A program made the position numbers and the translations under genes. A DNA stretch of 64,000 bases, from NCBI GenBank assembly GCA_018136815.1, contig CM030940.1, forward strand, positions 1,853,601-1,917,600, written 5' to 3'. Positions 62,401 through 64,000 of the stretch are shown in pieces; position 1 is the first letter of the stretch, and the number at the start of each line of letters is the position of its first letter. The notes beneath the pieces are model-generated. The model did no database searches and had not been told where the DNA came from. It saw nothing but the letters and a program-made list of their open reading frames with translations. This stretch comes from Isochrysis galbana. Taxonomy: Eukaryota > Haptophyta > Isochrysidales > Isochrysidaceae.

Positions 62401-64000
62401 TCGGGCGCTACGAGCGATGAGGTAGACTGAAGGTCGGAGGCTTGTGACGCGTGGCGTCGGAGGGTAGAGACGAGGCTAGCTAGCGAGCTAGTAGGAGAGA
62501 GGGAAAGTGAGGATGAGAGCTTCTTAGGTCCGAGGTACGCACGGGAGACTACAACAGATAACCCACAGAAAAAGAACAGAGGACAAAAAGACACACAAAC
62601 TAAGCCAAACGGGGCGAAAACTAACCACACCTGGACGGACGGCCAGGCATCGGCACCGGGGGCTCGCCAAGTACCATATCTCTTTTTGATTTTTGAGCAC
62701 TGAGGGCGGGCCATCGGGAAAGTCGGCGACTACCTCCGGTAATGGAGCCGTCCATGGGGCGAATGGGTCCACGAGCGGTGAGGGCACCTCTCGTGTCTCT
62801 TCTTGCGGCGGCGACGTCGTCGGCGGCCGCTCGTCTGTCTCCGCTCCTTCCGCGGGAGGGGAAGCGGTGGCAGCTAGCGTAGCGCTTTGGCCCTTCGCCC
62901 CGCCCAGAGTCGGGTGAATGAAATTCTAGGTTGGGGATATAACGCCGTTGACCGTAGAGCTGAAATGGCGAAATAGCCTGCAGAGGCAGAGGCGCGCGAA
63001 CACGACACATCGCACTGCTTGAAAGCGCGTGTGCGCGAGGATGCACAACAGACCAGCCGCACGTATGTGGCACGCACCTTGCTTTGAGCTTTGAGCAACG
63101 GAAACGAGCGCCTGGCAGCCTTTGCTTCGCAAGCCCCAATCCACGGCCTAGACTCTAGCTAGCTAGACTCCAATAACGTACCAATAGAGCCTCCAAGGCT
63201 CCAACCAACACATATCGAGAACCATGAAGAAACATGAACAGAGACAGCATACTTTAGATGAAAAATAAGAGCAGCGGCGAGGGCAAGAGGACCGAGCTCC
63301 AGAATCATAATGGGTATCGCCGCCGCCAATAAAGAATATTCTGCGATCGTAGCCCGCCGCGACGACGGGGCAATACACACGAAAGCAAGTCACAGGCCGT
63401 CACCCGCCATTGCACGATGGGAAGAAGTAGGCCGAGGTGCACGCATGATGGGGGGAATCACTCACGGACGAGCAAACGCAATCCACTTTTCTCGGCCGCC
63501 GAGCCATACAGCTGCCTGGGCACCAGTGCCCTCATTGTTATAAGGCCCGATGCCTAAGCTACACGATCGCCTCGATAAGTACGAGCGATTCGTCGCGACA
63601 TTAATGCGTTTGCCAAGGTGCCGCGATTCCCAAGCGCAACCTCGGAGCTGTCTATGGGACTCACACGCTTGCTTATAGACCCGGGACGAAGTGCGAGTTG
63701 ATGTATATGAAGACGGTGCACCGCTCGCGACCGGTGGTGACGAAGCGCATCTTGGCTACGGGCTGAACCTGACACAAGTGGTCGGAGGGCGGGGCTGTCC
63801 GTACGTGAGTGCCGCGTAGGGCACTGCCTTCGTCATGCCAAGCGGGTCACAGCCATCAAATACACGATTCGCGGCTATCGCGCGGCTTGCGTGGGTTAAG
63901 AAGGGGTTGGGGGGATGAAGAGGCTCGGTACCTTGGAAAGGCCGTGCCGCCACCACAGCCGCGGTCCTTTGGACGAGACAAACACCTGGGCGCGAACAAG
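62401..64000. other. Right end of window; no supported gene
   Basis: Frames up to about 170 codons occur on the minus strand (62621-63139), but I see no domain, splice pattern or family motif. A stretch at 63596-63700 (plus strand DINAFAKVPRFPSATSELSM) looks protein-like but is short and stops soon. Confidence 0.35.

Overview
This window looks like nuclear DNA of a flagellated, intron-rich, GC-rich unicellular eukaryote. Genes are split by short introns with GTGCG/GTGAG donors and CAG|G acceptors. The CEP290 and tektin-like genes imply a cilium. A small secretory-leader protein hints at a complex plastid, so a haptophyte-type alga is my best guess, but nothing here proves it. There is one 100-N assembly gap (21401-21500).

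Genes. 3.4-6.3 kb: a small four-exon basic protein with a secretory leader, then a p47-type SEP-UBX cofactor on the minus strand. 8.95-13.5 kb: a 1530-aa mucin-like single-pass protein with acidic tryptophan repeats in its tail. 15.8-25.2 kb: an eight-exon CEP290 on the minus strand. 30.2-32.5 kb: a six-exon PRP19. 34.7 kb: the start of a leucine-rich-repeat gene. 36.3-37.8 kb: a three-exon Rab1/Ypt1 GTPase whose first intron holds decayed copies of its own upstream exon. 41.8 kb: an unrecognised secreted or anchored protein. 45.1-46.8 kb: a MurG-like glycosyltransferase. 52.7-53.7 kb: a protein with a methyl-CpG-binding-type domain. 58.2-61.2 kb: a seven-exon divergent tektin. These are housekeeping, ciliary, trafficking and chromatin genes; there is no operon-like arrangement.

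Between the genes the DNA is dominated by mobile elements. I could fix the ends of several short DNA transposons from target-site duplications. Elements with 8-bp duplications (exact or 7/8, hAT-like) lie at 523-1408, 7791-8305, 27630-29579, 29404-29519, 39887-40773 and 43760-44246. Elements with 4-bp duplications lie at 27756-29374 and 51272-51938. Each family carries its own short word, repeated many times just inside both ends. The 27.6-29.6 kb block is four elements nested in one another. There is also a hAT transposase gene (49.4 kb), hAT and LINE remnants, a 927-bp retroposon with a 15-bp duplication, and an intact 1979-bp miniature LTR element (55.3-57.2 kb).

Simple repeats are abundant. 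Several arrays have a period of exactly 7 bp. Long pyrimidine or purine tracts sit directly upstream of several genes. No tRNA, rRNA or CRISPR was recognised.
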